64,000 bases of DNA from Mortierella alpina (lineage: Eukaryota; Mortierellomycota; Mortierellomycetes; Mortierellales; Mortierellaceae), in contig JANATF010000005.1 in assembly GCA_029449245.1 (NCBI GenBank), positions 1,550,001-1,614,000 of the forward strand, given 5' to 3'. Below are positions 10,904-23,308 of this stretch, piece by piece. The notes under the pieces are model-generated. The model was not told the DNA's origin. It saw only the letters and a program-made list of their open reading frames with translations, and searched no databases. Position 1 is the stretch's first letter. Each line of letters begins with the position of its first letter. The position numbers and the translations under genes were made by a program.

Positions 10904-13900
10904 CTACGTCTGACCCAGGAACCAATGCACGACCACGGGACAATCACCCATGACTGGATGGGCTACAACCCACTCCAAGAAGTACTCGAGTTCTCGGCGA
11001 CGTTTTTCCACAAACGCCGGCCGAAACTTTCCGACCACTTTCTTGGGAGGCAGCTTGGGCATGCCGCGGATCATGCCACTGCCACTGCCACAGACAGCCC
11101 CGCTCATCAAGGATGTGGACAATGAACCGCTCGAGTGTTGCGCCCCCATGCCTCCATTGATATATCCATCAGCCTCATAGTCATCGCCGTCGTCGCTATC
11201 CCGAGACGGGTGGATGGGCTGCGAGTTGTATGGAGAGACGCGCGGTGTTATGGAGGAGGATGAGGCCACTGCTGTTGTCGTCCCCAGCAGTTGTCGTCCA
11301 CGCGTAGGCGATCCTCGCCTCGGGTCCTTGAAGGCATCGACTAGCTGTGCCCTCAGGGCCACAAAATCAGAGTAACGTTTGCGAACATGGATCACTCGCT
11401 GTGATGGAGCCTGGGGTTGGGAAGTTGTCGTGGTTGAAGAAGAAAAAGGGTTTGCTTCGTCAGCGTGCTGCGCCGCTGATGAGACAGATCCAGATCCAAA
11501 TCCAGATCCAGGCATGGGTCCTATTTCCATGAGCATCCTTTCTGGAGAGTAACCACCCAGATCGGGGAACGACATGGATCGAGTCATCAAGACCGATGGT
11601 TTGTTGATGACGGGTGGTAGCCATCGGTCCCTTCCATGATGTTCTCGGTCATGACTTGCCGCCTCGTTAGCTACCTCCTCCTGAACTTGACCGCTGCTCT
11701 GGGCTAAGGAGCTTTCGGCGGCATGACCAACATGCAGATCCAGCACATCCCTTCCTAATGGCCCTGAACGCGACGCGACATCCCTACTCCTGTTTCGGGT
11801 CGGTGGTGGGGTTACCTTGGCTTTGGCGGGGTCACAGAGCGTCAGAGTAATGCTATAGACTGTGAAGGAGTTGATGCCTCTGCCCACGCGGACAGGGTTC
11901 CCAATCGTCACTGATTCTGCAAACGGCAAGTGAGGTACCGCACTCGACAGTGGCGGCTGCTGATGAGCCAATAAAAAAGGTGCTGAGCGAGAGGAGTGTG
12001 TCAATGCTGCTGGATGCTGCTGGCGCTGAAGCTGCTGAGACAACAGGTGAGAAGCCGACATGGAAGTAGCTGGAGGCGATGTGAATCGGGATCGCGATGA
12101 CGAGGAGGTGTTCTGTTGCAGCTGATGATGCTGCTGTTGATGATGCTCCTGCGGTGGAGACTTGTCAAAGGGCCACTCGGATGAGGTGAGTACACACGGG
12201 TAGCCAATCTCAATGGGCGTAAGAGCAGGTTTGCTATTCCTGTTGTTCTCCTGTCGTCCTTTGGATCGGTTCCTGGATCGGGATCGCGAAATCCTGAACC
12301 GCCGCCTGCCCGATCTTTGGCGCCTGAGAGACGATCCACTGTTGTTTCGAGTCAGCCCAGGCATGGCCTCCTCCTCCTCCCCGCCTTGCCATCCGTGCGC
12401 CTCGTTTCGGTCAGAATCCTAGAGTAGTCCATTAGAAAAGAGATATGTTAGGCATGCCAACTACAGGTGGGATATGGAAGGGCGATATCACTCAGTAGAA
12501 ATATCATACCTCCGACAGATTATCAGTACGATCCTCGTTCAAAAGCCCATCGTCCATTGATACTTGGCTTGGTATACGCTGAAGCAGGCCTTTCCCCTGT
12601 AAAAAGTATGGTTGAGGAGCGGGGTCCGTCGGAGTGGGATTCATAGCCCGTTCAAGATCCTTAGCTAGTTGTGATAGCTCCTCATCATGATCATCTTGCT
12701 TGCGTGTCCGAATTGGCGAAGGCTTTGGCTGCGATCGTTGTAAACCGGGTGAAGATGGATCCGGGCTTTTAAGTCCTGACGTTGAGGTGGAGGGTGAATA
12801 GAATGAATTCTCTGAAATCTCCGAGTCGTGCACGCGGGGTGACTGAGGCTGAGACACAATGGACTGCGCAGAGCTGCCTTCGGAAACATGATTCCTGCTC
12901 AACTGGAGCGACGACCGCGCACTATGCTCGCCTGGTGGCAATTCCTCTGGCTCGGGAAACGTCTCACCGGCTCCTTTAAATATATAAGACGTACTGGTGG
13001 AGTTCCTGTTGACCTCTTCAGGCATGTCTGGGGCGATAGAAGCAGCGACACTAGGGTTGAGCTCTGATTCAGAATTCACCAACAGTCTACTGGGCTCTGA
13101 GGTGGATGTTGACACGGAGGAGAACAAACCTCGCGGCACTCTACGCCGCTGTGATGCATTCAGCACTAGCTGTGGCTTTACAACCTCCTTCTTGTTGTCG
13201 CTCAGTTGGGAGACCGCAGGTGCGGAGGTTTTCTTGCGAGGCGGTGAAGGAACAGGCACATCCAGAGGCGAAGTGATTGCAGTGGAGAATGACGCAGCTG
13301 ACGACAACGAAGGCGATCTGATTGCCGAGTTAAGGCCAGTGTCAGCTCGAGCCGCTTTGGACGATGGTTTGATCTTTGGAGGTGTTGTCGCGATTGATAA
13401 CGGATCGGCGCTGACAGCGGTCAAGGTTGATGACTTTGACTGCTCCATGCTGAACGCTGGTTTGGATGTCCTGATTGGTATCGGCGCCGCCAGAGGAGAC
13501 TCTGACAGTTGTTCATCCAAGGACACCGTGGTGGACAAGCGGGATGCAGCGGCGCGTCCCGATCCTGAAAAAGGTGTATGAGCCGTAAACTTCGGCGATG
13601 TTGAGAATAATCCGAGAGGATGGCGGTGTACGGACCCTGGTAAGGGTGGCGTGCCTGGGGCCATGGCACCCAATGAGGGTTTGGAAGGGAATCCGATAGG
13701 AACGGCAGATGGCCTTTGCGCCTCTAGGGATGACCGCGACGATCCTGGATCCTCCCGTTCCCGTGTGCCGTGTGCAAGAGCCGCTTTGTCGGCGCAAGAT
13801 GCAACTAGGGTGTTGCCGCAAGTGGTATGGTCAGTACGCTGTGGGTTCCTCTGTGTTAGTAGGATCCTTCACATGGCTGTTGATGGACGCTTACGCTGGA

Positions 13901-14471
13901 GGGCTTCCTTGATGTGCACCTGGAGCGCGTCCATGGGCTCTCGTAGGATCCGCGTCTCATCCTCGTCATCAATGTCCTCCACGTGCTCCAGAGCGCCCTG
14001 CAGTAATTCGATCTCTTGCAACACCTTCCGCCGCAGTCCATTCACTAGATACAACGACGAGCGAGGATAACGAAATAACATGCATAAGACCACCCGATCT
14101 CGTTACTAAACCTCTTCTTTTTTGGTGCCATGATACATACCATGGTGTAATTGCTCGGTACCATTGGCCAGTGTCTCTGCTACGTCAAGGCTATCCGTGT
14201 CTTCTAAAAGTTTGTCCTTCTGTCGTTGCAGCAATGCTTTGATGGGCAATGCGTTCAATCGAGATTGAAGAAAACGAGGGGGCCGTTGTGAGTGAACACA
14301 GCGCGATAACCACAGTTCAGGGACAGGTTCATTGTAACGGACGCACATCATGACCCAGCAACCCTACTCCTTCTATTTCCATCTGCTCTGCTTTGCGCAC
14401 GGGTACTTACTGCTCACTTTCTGGGCCAACGTCAAGAGGTCCCTGGCAGAAGTTCGCAGATCCGACCCCAT
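10904..14471 (-). CDS. Large PX-domain phosphoinositide-binding protein
   Basis: Five exons: 14471-14418, 14363-14141, 14044-13895, 13723-12510 and 12418-10904 (3156 nt, 1051 aa). The frame closes only with this set. Residues ~1-140 are helical (RDLLTLAQK, NGLRRKVLQEIELLQGALEH) and may be a PX-associated domain. A long Ser/Pro-rich disordered part follows. The PX domain is split by big insertions in the last ~340 residues: FTVYSITLTLCD, then VRKRYSDFVALRAQLVDAF (Arg of the RYxxF motif that contacts PI3P), LPPKKVVGKF (the PxxP-like loop) and ELEYFLEWVVAHPVMGD. Such proteins, for example yeast Ypt35, act at endosomal or vacuolar membranes. A start at 14351 inside exon 2 is the alternative. The 171-bp intron 13724-13894 is the least certain join. 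Confidence 0.75.
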
Positions 14472-15565
14472 CAAACGCGGTGTGAGTGCGATGAGGGCGT
14501 GGTTACGTTTTTTTTCTTTTTTTCTTTTAGGTGTTTATTCTACAACCGTGCAGAATTGAAAGGAGTAGGCAGGGCAAAGGGGGACGAGCGATGCGGAATA
14601 CGCCTAGTGGATACCAAAAGGAAGGGGGACAGGTCTAGGTTGATGCTACAAGATGCAGCGAAGCTGAGTGAGTGAGAGAGAGTAGCGATTAAGAGAGTGA
14701 GTACAGTGTGGATGTGCGGGTGTTGGGTCAGTTGGGGAATGACAGGGAGCAACAGGGAATGGATGGGGAGGAAGAGGAATACGGGACGGAGTGAGAGTAG
14801 GGCAGCAGTGCCAAGGGCCAGCGAAAGCGACAGCCAGAGAGACAGGTCAAGAGGGGCGTCCAGTCCAGACGAGAAAAAGAGTGTGCACAGGTGTGCGCAG
14901 GAGTGCAAACAGTGAGCAAGCAGTGAGCAAACAGGGTGAACCGTGTGAACAGGCGTGATTCCCGCGGCAAGCCCGTGGCCCGCCAGCCAGCTGGTCCCAC
15001 CCGGCACCCCCACCCACATTTCGCCCACATGCACAGCTCATATAGTCCAGATATTCCACGGGTTAAGGGGCTACCCGCCTGTTCATGCCATTCCGTGGAA
15101 TTGATACGCCTTCTTTTCAGCTCAGACCAGAACGCGCCAGACCATAGCTCTCGGGTGATATTCGACTGTCCACGCTTGGGAGGGAGGAAGGGGAAGGGAA
15201 AGCACGCATCCTTGCACCGCAACATGCCCTTCTTCAGTGTCCTCCGATCGCCCTCTTGTCTTCCCTTCTGCAATCCTGGCATCCTTCGTCTTTTCGCCGA
15301 TCGACTTCTCTACCGGCAAGACGCACCAACTTGCACTCCCTTGAAACCGGTAGCGCTCTTTTTTCAGGACACATTCGTACATCGGCAACCGCAACGAAGA
15401 TCACTCGTATCGTCACACACACTCTCGCTCTCTTTCTCTCTCACTCTCTTAGCATACCACTTTCCATCTATCACCCGTCGTTTCTACTCGTTCGAACCAG
15501 CCGTAAGCTTGCGTCCCTGTACTATCCACCGCAATCTCGTCTTCTCCAAGAGACAGTTAGACTTC
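14472..15565. promoter_or_regulatory. Divergent intergenic region PX gene / ABCG gene
   Basis: 1.1 kb between divergent starts. The part near the PX gene is purine-rich on the + strand (GAGTGAGAGAGAG near 14667). The part next to the ABCG gene is CT-rich (CACTCTCGCTCTC near 15420), as expected of its leader. An in-frame open extension upstream of the ABCG start is discussed under that gene. Confidence 0.45.
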
Positions 15566-18500
15566 ATGTCCGGCGACTCCAAGACAGTCCGAGGGGAGGG
15601 AAGGGCAGTCAGCAACCAGGGCATTCCATACGCTTTCACCGCATCCACGTCCTCCACTCACGATGCCTTTGTCAAACGAGACGGTGAACAAGGTCATCTA
15701 GACTTGCCGCCAGAAAGTCAGAAAGGCTCAGCTAATGACCATGCCTCGCACAAGAAAGAGCAGGCTAAGAAAAGCCCACAACGGCCCCAGTCTAGACAAA
15801 AGTTTTTAGGCCTAACACCCGTCGACGCAGAGTTACCCGATTTGAAAGCTCTGGGCACGATCACCAAGACACCTCTACCCGCGGGGCTAAAATTTCCAAA
15901 GGAGCTCAGCCTTGAGCAGCTACAGAGCATTATCTATAACTTTCATAAAAACGAGACCAGGACCGACATCCTCACGCCTCCTCCGCAGGTTTTTCAACCA
16001 GACAAAAGCGTCTTCAGCTTCCTCTACACTATGAACACGTATTTGGATCCTACGGTTCGTCAACACCAAATATCGCGTTGAGACTTTGATTGAATGTATT
16101 CTACGGTTTGAAATTGTCGCACTATCAGTCTCCTATTCACACCTCATCTACACCACAACTCTTTTCTAGATTGATCTTCCAGGGTGCCCTGTGGCCACGA
16201 CGCCTATACGTGATGATGATACTGCTTCTGGGCTTGTATGGGAATGTGATGCTGGGTAAGAATTTAGAGCGTATCAGCGCAGCAGGTACCCAACTGTCAC
16301 CAGCAGTTTATGAATAACCGTTCTCACCGCCGATTCTCATTTCCAGCAACTTTTGTCTAGTTCCAAACGTGTCAGTGCCCTGTCTGCCTGGATTCTACTG
16401 CCCAGCAAACACAGCTCAGCCGGCGCTCTGCTGTCAAGGCTTCTTCTGCAGCATAGATGCAAAGACCATTGAGGTCTGTCCACAAGGCCACTACTGTCCC
16501 GTAGCCTCCACACAACCAGTAAGTCTCGCTCCCAATCTTATGTTGCCTCAGAACCAACTGTACCTCTGTCGCTTGTGACATACTGCTGACGACCCCCTGT
16601 CGCTCTGTTTCTTTTGTGTTGCCGAGTAGATTCCTTGCAACATGTTGGCGCTTTGCCCTCCTGGAACAGCCGCGGTGGAAAAATACGGTTTAGGCGCCAT
16701 CCTATGCGTGTTTGCAGTGATGGTCATGACTGTCTTTGCAATTAAAAACCGCATCTTTCGTGCACAGCGTTTGCGATATCGCCGGCGCCTTCGTGAGCTC
16801 GGAGACAACAGTGCCGATCTGGAGGAAGAGAGACGTCGAAAGAAGGAACATGAAGAGTTGGCTCGATCTGTCATCCTTGCGAGCATGCAACAGGCCAGAG
16901 ACAATGAAATGGGTCTCGATTTCGCGGCTAGTCAACAAAGCCTGCCTAGAGATGTCAGCACCATGAGTCTGCCCAAAGCTGAGCGCTCATTTGACATCCG
17001 GTTCGAGAAGCTGGGACTCACTCTTCCAACTGGCGTTGATATCATAAAGGTAAAAGATACCTGCTTCTCTCCCGGCTAAGAGGAGTGCTCGTTGTGCACG
17101 AGTGCAATTCTAATCCAAGAGAGATTTTTTTTTTTCACCGCGGGTCCAAATCATTAGGATATTAGCGGAAGACTCCTCACCGGCAGGACCTGTGCTGTCA
17201 TGGGCCCCTCAGGGGCCGGAAAGACCACTTTCCTGTCGATCCTTGCGGGGAAGGTCGTCAAGACAGACGGCAGCGTCAAAGTCAATGGCAAGGAGCAGAC
17301 CCTGAGCCTGTGGAAAAAGCTGATCGGCTTTGTCCCACAAGAAGATGTCATGCTTCCAGATCTCACTGTTCGCGAGATTTTAATGGTAATGAGGATAGCG
17401 CGTCTTCAGGTCAAATTGGCAACTCAAAACACATCTAGAGCACTCTCTTTAACAGCAGGCTTTTGCCGTACTATAGCACTCTGCAAGAATGCGTCAGCCG
17501 GTACATATGAGCCATAACGAGAAGCGTCTGAAGGTGCTAGAGGTCATCCAGTTCCTAGGCCTCGGGCACATCATGGATAGCCCTATCGGAGATGTCGAGA
17601 CGCGTGGCATTTCGGGTGGAGAGCGCAAGCGCGTCAACATTGGCATGGAGCTGGTTGCCTCACCATCCATCTTGTTCTTGGACGAGCCAACGTCTGGACT
17701 TGGTAAAAAAAAAAAAAAAAAAAAAAAAACGCGTATCGGGCATTGGGGAGCGCGAATTTGAGCCATTTACTGACAATCCTTGTGCTGCTTTTGAACATAG
17801 ATTCTGCGACATCGCTCGAGGTGTGCAAACTACTCAAGAGCATTGCACAGGATCAATTCTTGACCGTTGCCGCCGTGGTCCACTCTCCATCCCCTCACGC
17901 TTTTAATCAATTCGACGACTTGCTGCTTCTTGGATCCGGTGGTCGAGTTGTGTACTCGGGACCAAGGGAAGAGGCTGCATTGTACTTTGAGAGCATTGGC
18001 TATCCTATGCCTGATGACGAGAGCCCCGCGGATTTTTTCATATCTCTAGCAGCTGGCCGTGTGAATAAGGCGCCAGAGTATGTTGATTTTGCGTCGCAAG
18101 AGTATGACCCTACGCGGCCAGGCTATGTTGGTCATGAGACAAACAAGCCCAAGACCCCAGGGGAGCGCACCTTGGAACTCTTCAATGAGTGGGAGAGCTA
18201 CTCCCGTAACAAGGCTTTGGCCAAAACGTTGGAGAAACATGCGATTCGAGAGAGCGACACCATGACGACTGTCCGCCTCTCAACGGATGAATCAAGTCGT
18301 GGCTCAACTTCACCAAACCATCAAGGCGATTCTCTGAGGCATGCGATGCTGTATCGGGAGGACCACCACGATGTTGAGAATCTGAACAGGAACCCGGCGA
18401 TATTTCAAAGCAAGGAAGAGGCAGACTGCCATGTGTCGACCACGGCTCTGCATCAGACATCGAGGCCAGCCTCGCCCATCTTCAGTGTTCCGATCTCGAA

Positions 18501-20213
18501 TCTTGCAGGGTCCTCTGCCGACACGAGAGATGACGGCAAGACAGCCAAAAAGGGCCGCGTGTCCGGACTATGGACGGCGATCCGCATCTCTGTGGTATCA
18601 TCCTGGGCCGGTGCAGGATATTGGTTCAAAGATGTGGGCTATGAATTTTTTCACTGGCTGTGGACTATCAAGTGCAAGTTCACAAAGGAGAAGGATCCTG
18701 TCCGAGAGACACCCTCGTTCGGAAGTGTGTTCATCCTCTGGTAACATGTCTGTTATTTCTCTATATTGCTACACTTGCTAACTCGAAAACTTGAAGAGAA
18801 TTACGGGTGGACTTTTAACATTCAATGACAAATATTTTTCGTAGCTTCAAACGGGCGTGCTTGCAGAACTACCGATCGCAGATGGGTTTTCTCTCGGACC
18901 AATCGCTCCATCTGGCATGTGGCCTTTGCGTGTCCTTTGCAGCGAGAGATATGATGTATATTCGTAAGTGTTTAGAACCTTCATCATGCTCTTGCATATG
19001 CATGATCCTATTGTGGCTCGATCATGGCGCCTTAGCAAAAGTTTGTGGTTGTCCATCTATTAGCCCGTCAGCCAGCAGAGATTTGCGCGATGGCGCCCCC
19101 GGCCATTCAACTGTCGTGTGCGACTCCTCGGGACGACATTCGCTATGTGGGCATGTTCATGGCACTCGGGGTCTTTTTCGCAGGCATCAGCGTTGGTGCA
19201 TCGACGTTTGGTGATGAAAAAGGTAACATAGCACTCTCCATTTTTATTCAATGATCATCCTCTGCTTTAATGAGGAGCTGACCATGAGGCGCTTTCGCTC
19301 GGGCGGTTCCATAGCTGTGTACTGGCGCGATACGTCGGCAGGAATGCCTACCCTCCCGTATTATCTGGCAAAGATTCTGGCGGATGTTCCTCGCATGCTT
19401 GTTGCCGGTAAGATGAGAACAAAAACCTCCCCTCACGAGAGGGGTGTGCAGATTTCCTTATGATTGGTTTGCGTTACTTCTAGCCCTCTCATCTAACCTT
19501 GCGGTTCTTGCTTACACTTTCCTTTTTTTTTGCAGCGTGCATGTATACGGGAGCATTCATATTTTACTTCGCGTACCGAGAGCGGCTTAGCGAGCTGTTC
19601 CTGGTCATTCTATTACTCTACGTCAACGCGTTCGCGCTTGGCTACTTTGTCTCTTCGATCGTCAATCGTTCCATGTTTGGGTTGTCAGGCACTGGCATGT
19701 CTCTCGCGTGGGCCTTAGTTTTGAGCGGCGCAGCTCCTCACCTGTACCAGGTCATGAACAGCCACGAATACGCTTACGTTCGCTGGATCTGGGATGTCAG
19801 TGCTCCACGATGGGGTGTGGAGGCGTTCTATCTGAAGGAGATGGAAAAGAGAATGTAAGGGATTGACGCCATTTTACGTTCTGCGTTGCAGGAGGCATTG
19901 GAGGGGTATCATGACACTGTACTGACAAAGTATTGTTTTTTTATCGAATCGGATATGTCGATAGGTTTAACGAACTCAAGCATAACATGCTAGGGGACAC
20001 GTATGCATTTGAGCATTACGAAAGTGCGATTCTATCGATGATGTACATCGCTCTTGTAAGTAGATCGAGTGACAATGCCCAGTCTTTCACTTGTGCTATC
20101 GACGGTGGTGTAAATTGGCAATTGACTTACACACACTCTCTACGTATTGACAGGGGTGGAACGTCGTCGCGTTCAGTATGATGAAACTGCTCAATCGCCA
20201 CAAGGTGAAATGA
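15566..20213 (+). CDS. ABCG-family transporter with Cys-rich N-terminal region (ADP1/ABCG24-28 type)
   Basis: Thirteen exons: 15566-16054, 16170-16255, 16347-16518, 16630-17049, 17158-17385, 17477-17702, 17801-18740, 18845-18963, 19064-19222, 19315-19407, 19536-19854, 19965-20055, 20154-20213; 3402 nt, 1133 aa, frame closed. Residues ~165-265 are Cys-rich ([39 protein letters not shown]), followed by a membrane segment ([16 protein letters not shown]). The ATPase has Walker [10 protein letters not shown] (~405), signature [12 protein letters not shown] (~510), and Walker [12 protein letters not shown], whose D-loop is rebuilt across an intron. A ~300-residue linker precedes a C-terminal ABC2 membrane domain ([20 protein letters not shown]). 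This is a full-length 'reverse order' ABCG protein; substrate unknown. No clear signal peptide follows the chosen ATG, though the Cys-rich part should be luminal, so the true start may be upstream. Confidence 0.88.
17705..17729. repeat. Poly(A) tract, 25 A, directly after a splice donor
   Basis: The A run begins immediately after the GT of ABCG intron 6 (17703-17800), so the donor reads G|GTAAAA followed by more A. It interrupts the D-loop codons of the ATPase domain. Confidence 0.95.
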
Positions 20214-20462
20214 TCCTTCAGTGGTCCTCAAGTCCTATTGAAACAATGTGAATCAAGAATCGCGTCCAAAACCGTAGTTCCTATGATCTGTTAGCGGCGC
20301 AGGCCCAAAACCGTTGATTTTGCCATCCTAGACTCGGCGGGTACACAGCATCCTTAGAGCACGGGCCACCATGGCCAACGTCGAAATAGTGGGTGCATTT
20401 TTTTTTTAATTATTATATAATTTTCTACAAATCCCGACTCTGGAGTTTTTTAGTGGGTCGGC

Positions 20463-22840
20463 TTAAGCTGACCCAGCCTTCTTGTACTGGTACCCTCCCT
20501 GGATTGTCGGCTGCAACGGCGTCGGTGCAGATCCGTCCATCATCTCGACCTCTTGGTTCTCCGCATTCATGGACGCGTTCTTGCTCTTCATGAGCAAGTA
20601 GCTCTGCTCAAAGAACTGGTTCGGGTGCTCGATCAGCTCCTGACTTGCGACCATGTCCTCACCTCCGCCTAATCCTCCGCCCTTCATAGCACCCGACAAA
20701 CCCAGCATCTTGGCCCTGGTAACCTCATAGTACCGGGTGCAGGCAACTTGATAGTGCTTATTTGAGACAAGTCGCATGATATCTTCTGTATCAAATTCGT
20801 CCACCTGGTGAGCGGCCAGCTGTGCGCGCATATTTGGAGCGCTGAAATGCCGGAATGGACATCCATGGTGATCGCCTGATCCCGGTGCGTTGTTCATAAT
20901 AATTGATTTGCAGCTATAGTAGGACAGTAGGAGTGTGCGGGTTTTTTTTCGGTGGGTTAAGCAATCAAAGAGAGAGGAATGCAGGGTGAGACCGAGATGC
21001 CCGTAAATTCATATCTGAAATCGAAGCACAGCTCCTAAAACTGTTCCCAATGGTGTCAAGACGTACCTGTATGGCGTATAATCCGTACGTTTTCCCTCCA
21101 TACCATACGAATGTCTGATATTATACGCGTAATTCTTGTTGAATTGATCCGGCGTCTGCTTCTCAAAGGCAGTCTGCCAAAAGATGAGCGCCTGTTCCAG
21201 TGAGAGTCCAATACCCTTGAGGAACAATCCATATTGCATACGGCCTCCATGCCGAGTATGCTTCTCACGTCGAAGTTCGTCGTGCAGGTGCTCCATGCAC
21301 ATGGGCATATGTACCTTGAGCTATAAGATACAGATATTGAGGGGCGAGGAGGTCAGTTTTTTGCTGTGTACCTGTTGTTGCTCTCGCTTTTTTTTCCCCC
21401 CGCGTAATTTCAAGGCTGTCAAGCAAAAAAAAAGAACGCACATCATCAACATCCTGTGCTTGAATTTCGCCTGCAATTGCAGATGTGGTGAACTCGCGTC
21501 CAAGATATTGTTTGTTGATATTATTGAGCACCGGCATCAGTCTGTCGTCCTCGTCCATCCTTGGCAGTGCTCTTCCTGTCAGCTATGTTTTGCCGTTGAA
21601 CAAAAATGAGGAAAAAAAAGAAAGGCCTTGTTATTAAACAAAAAGCAGAACAAATGACAACGTCGTGCAAATCTTATCGAGAAATAATCCAGTTGCGTTA
21701 CCTCCAGAGCGTTAGCAAGGCGTTCTTTGAACTCTTCTAGCACCAAGACCACCTGATCGGCCAAGGGCACATATGCCTTTCCCGCTTGGACATACACCTG
21801 TCGCCTTCCAACTAATCCAGGCACCTTTTCGAAATCGACCTCGAAGTAGTCCTCGTTGACAATGTCTTGCGCCTTGAAGGATGAAGCCTTGAGTCTGTCC
21901 TTCAGCAGTCGCTTATCATCATCGCTGACCTGGATTTGTTGTAATCAGAATAGTGGATATGGGTTTTTTGTTGGTTCAAGGTGTTTGATGTTGGCTGTCG
22001 GGTTGTCTTCCAAACATTCTTTCAAAAATAAGGTATGGCTGCATTGCATACCTTCTTCCAGCTGAGATTCTGCAAAGTCAAGAAGTCCACTTGATCCCCA
22101 CGTAATTCCTTTTCGAAGCGATATCTAAATCAACAAGGGCAGCGGAAGACGTGTCCTCGTCAGTCAACGTGAACATGAAAAAAGGGCTCACTAGGGACAA
22201 TGTTCCTAGGATACTCACCTAAAGAGTGCACACTCTGCTCTCAGGAACCACGACCGCAGTTCCTGACTAAAATGAAGCAATTTCAAAAAAAAAAGCAGAA
22301 CGGGGTCAAATTAGGACCTTGTCCCTCCGGCGGTGCCGATTGTCACTAGCAAAAAGAAAAACGCCTTGTCCTCTACCTGCGAGAGTAGGCCAGTCGCAAG
22401 ATGAAATGGCTGATGTGATCCTTTTTCCGTTCTTCCGTGAGATGTCCTGTTTGGATATGGGATCCTATACTGTTGGGTGCCATGGGCATGTACTTTTTGA
22501 ACGCCTCGTTCATTGTCTTGTCCAGCTGCTCCGGGGTCAAGTTGCGCATCTGAGCCGTCAGCAGTGCCGAAAGAACTGGTGAATATCACGAAAAAAATAG
22601 AAAGAAGTGAGTATGTGTGTCATGAGCACAGTCCATTAGAGCCATGAGAGAGCTGTGCACTGCTTGCATACTTTGCATGCGGTCGAGGGCAAACTGCTCA
22701 AACTCCTCGATGCTGATCTCGAGCGGAGGGGGGTCCTTGTAAAAGTTGAGTCGGGTAGGGTATGGCATCTCCTCATAGGTGAGTCGGGCACCCCCTGAGG
22801 CCAGATGTTGCCGACTCTTCCTGTTCTGCTGGTTGAACAT
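20463..22840 (-). CDS. PRI2: DNA primase large subunit, with an apparent one-base frameshift
   Basis: Eight exons: 22840-22672, 22575-22377, 22266-22219, 22125-22052, 21929-21702, 21582-21442, 21320-21067, 20913-20463. The protein (~520 aa if the frame is mended) matches PRI2 throughout: [102 protein letters not shown]. All four cysteines of the 4Fe-4S cluster are present (MPMC, YSC, GCPFRH, YQVAC). In complex with the small subunit it makes RNA primers for DNA polymerase alpha. In exon 4 the frame changes at a three-base run (22080-22082): the downstream frame has the expected TLQNLSWKK and joins exon 5 (VSDDDK), while the upstream frame does not. As written, the gene would be truncated there. 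See findings. Confidence 0.93.
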
Positions 22841-23308
22841 GTGTGTAGGTGCTCTCGGTCTTTTTGTAGTTGAGGTGTCTCGGAGATGCGTGCGGATGGC
22901 CGAGTTGTCTGTAGCTGGTTACTGGTTTGAGCAGCAGAGTCTAGTTGAAGAGACTAGTTGCAGGGAGTGAGGGCACGGTCGAAGGTGCACAGAGCCAGAA
23001 AGAGAGAGCCAAGAACGAGGGAGGATGCGATGAAGAGATCTCTTTACTTCGCGTTGTGTGACTGACAGCAGGGCAGGCGCGACTCTCCAAACGCGTTTGT
23101 TTTTGTTTTCTATTGTGCCACTCGTTCTAAATGAAGTCGCCGCCCTCGCTAACTGCAACTTTGCAGGCCGTTCACATTCAAGAGGGTCGTCAAGGGGCAC
23201 ACGCACACTCGGCCGGACCAATTTTTTTTCTACACTACAGAAGTGTAAGACGTATCTGACAGGTCTGATCTTCTCTACCAATCCAATCACCCATCCGTCT
23301 TAATCACC
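22841..23308. promoter_or_regulatory. Divergent promoter region PRI2 / LUC7
   Basis: 468 bp shared by two divergently transcribed housekeeping genes. A GCGTTGTGTGACTGACAGC stretch near 23050 and CT-rich leader sequence near 23240-23300 are present. I see no TATA box and no known element I can name securely. Confidence 0.45.

Noticed and set aside
19861-19930. Possible extra ABCG exon ([13 protein letters not shown])
   Set aside because: Including it from the phase-2 donor gives a stop; skipping it to the acceptor at 19965 restores the frame exactly.
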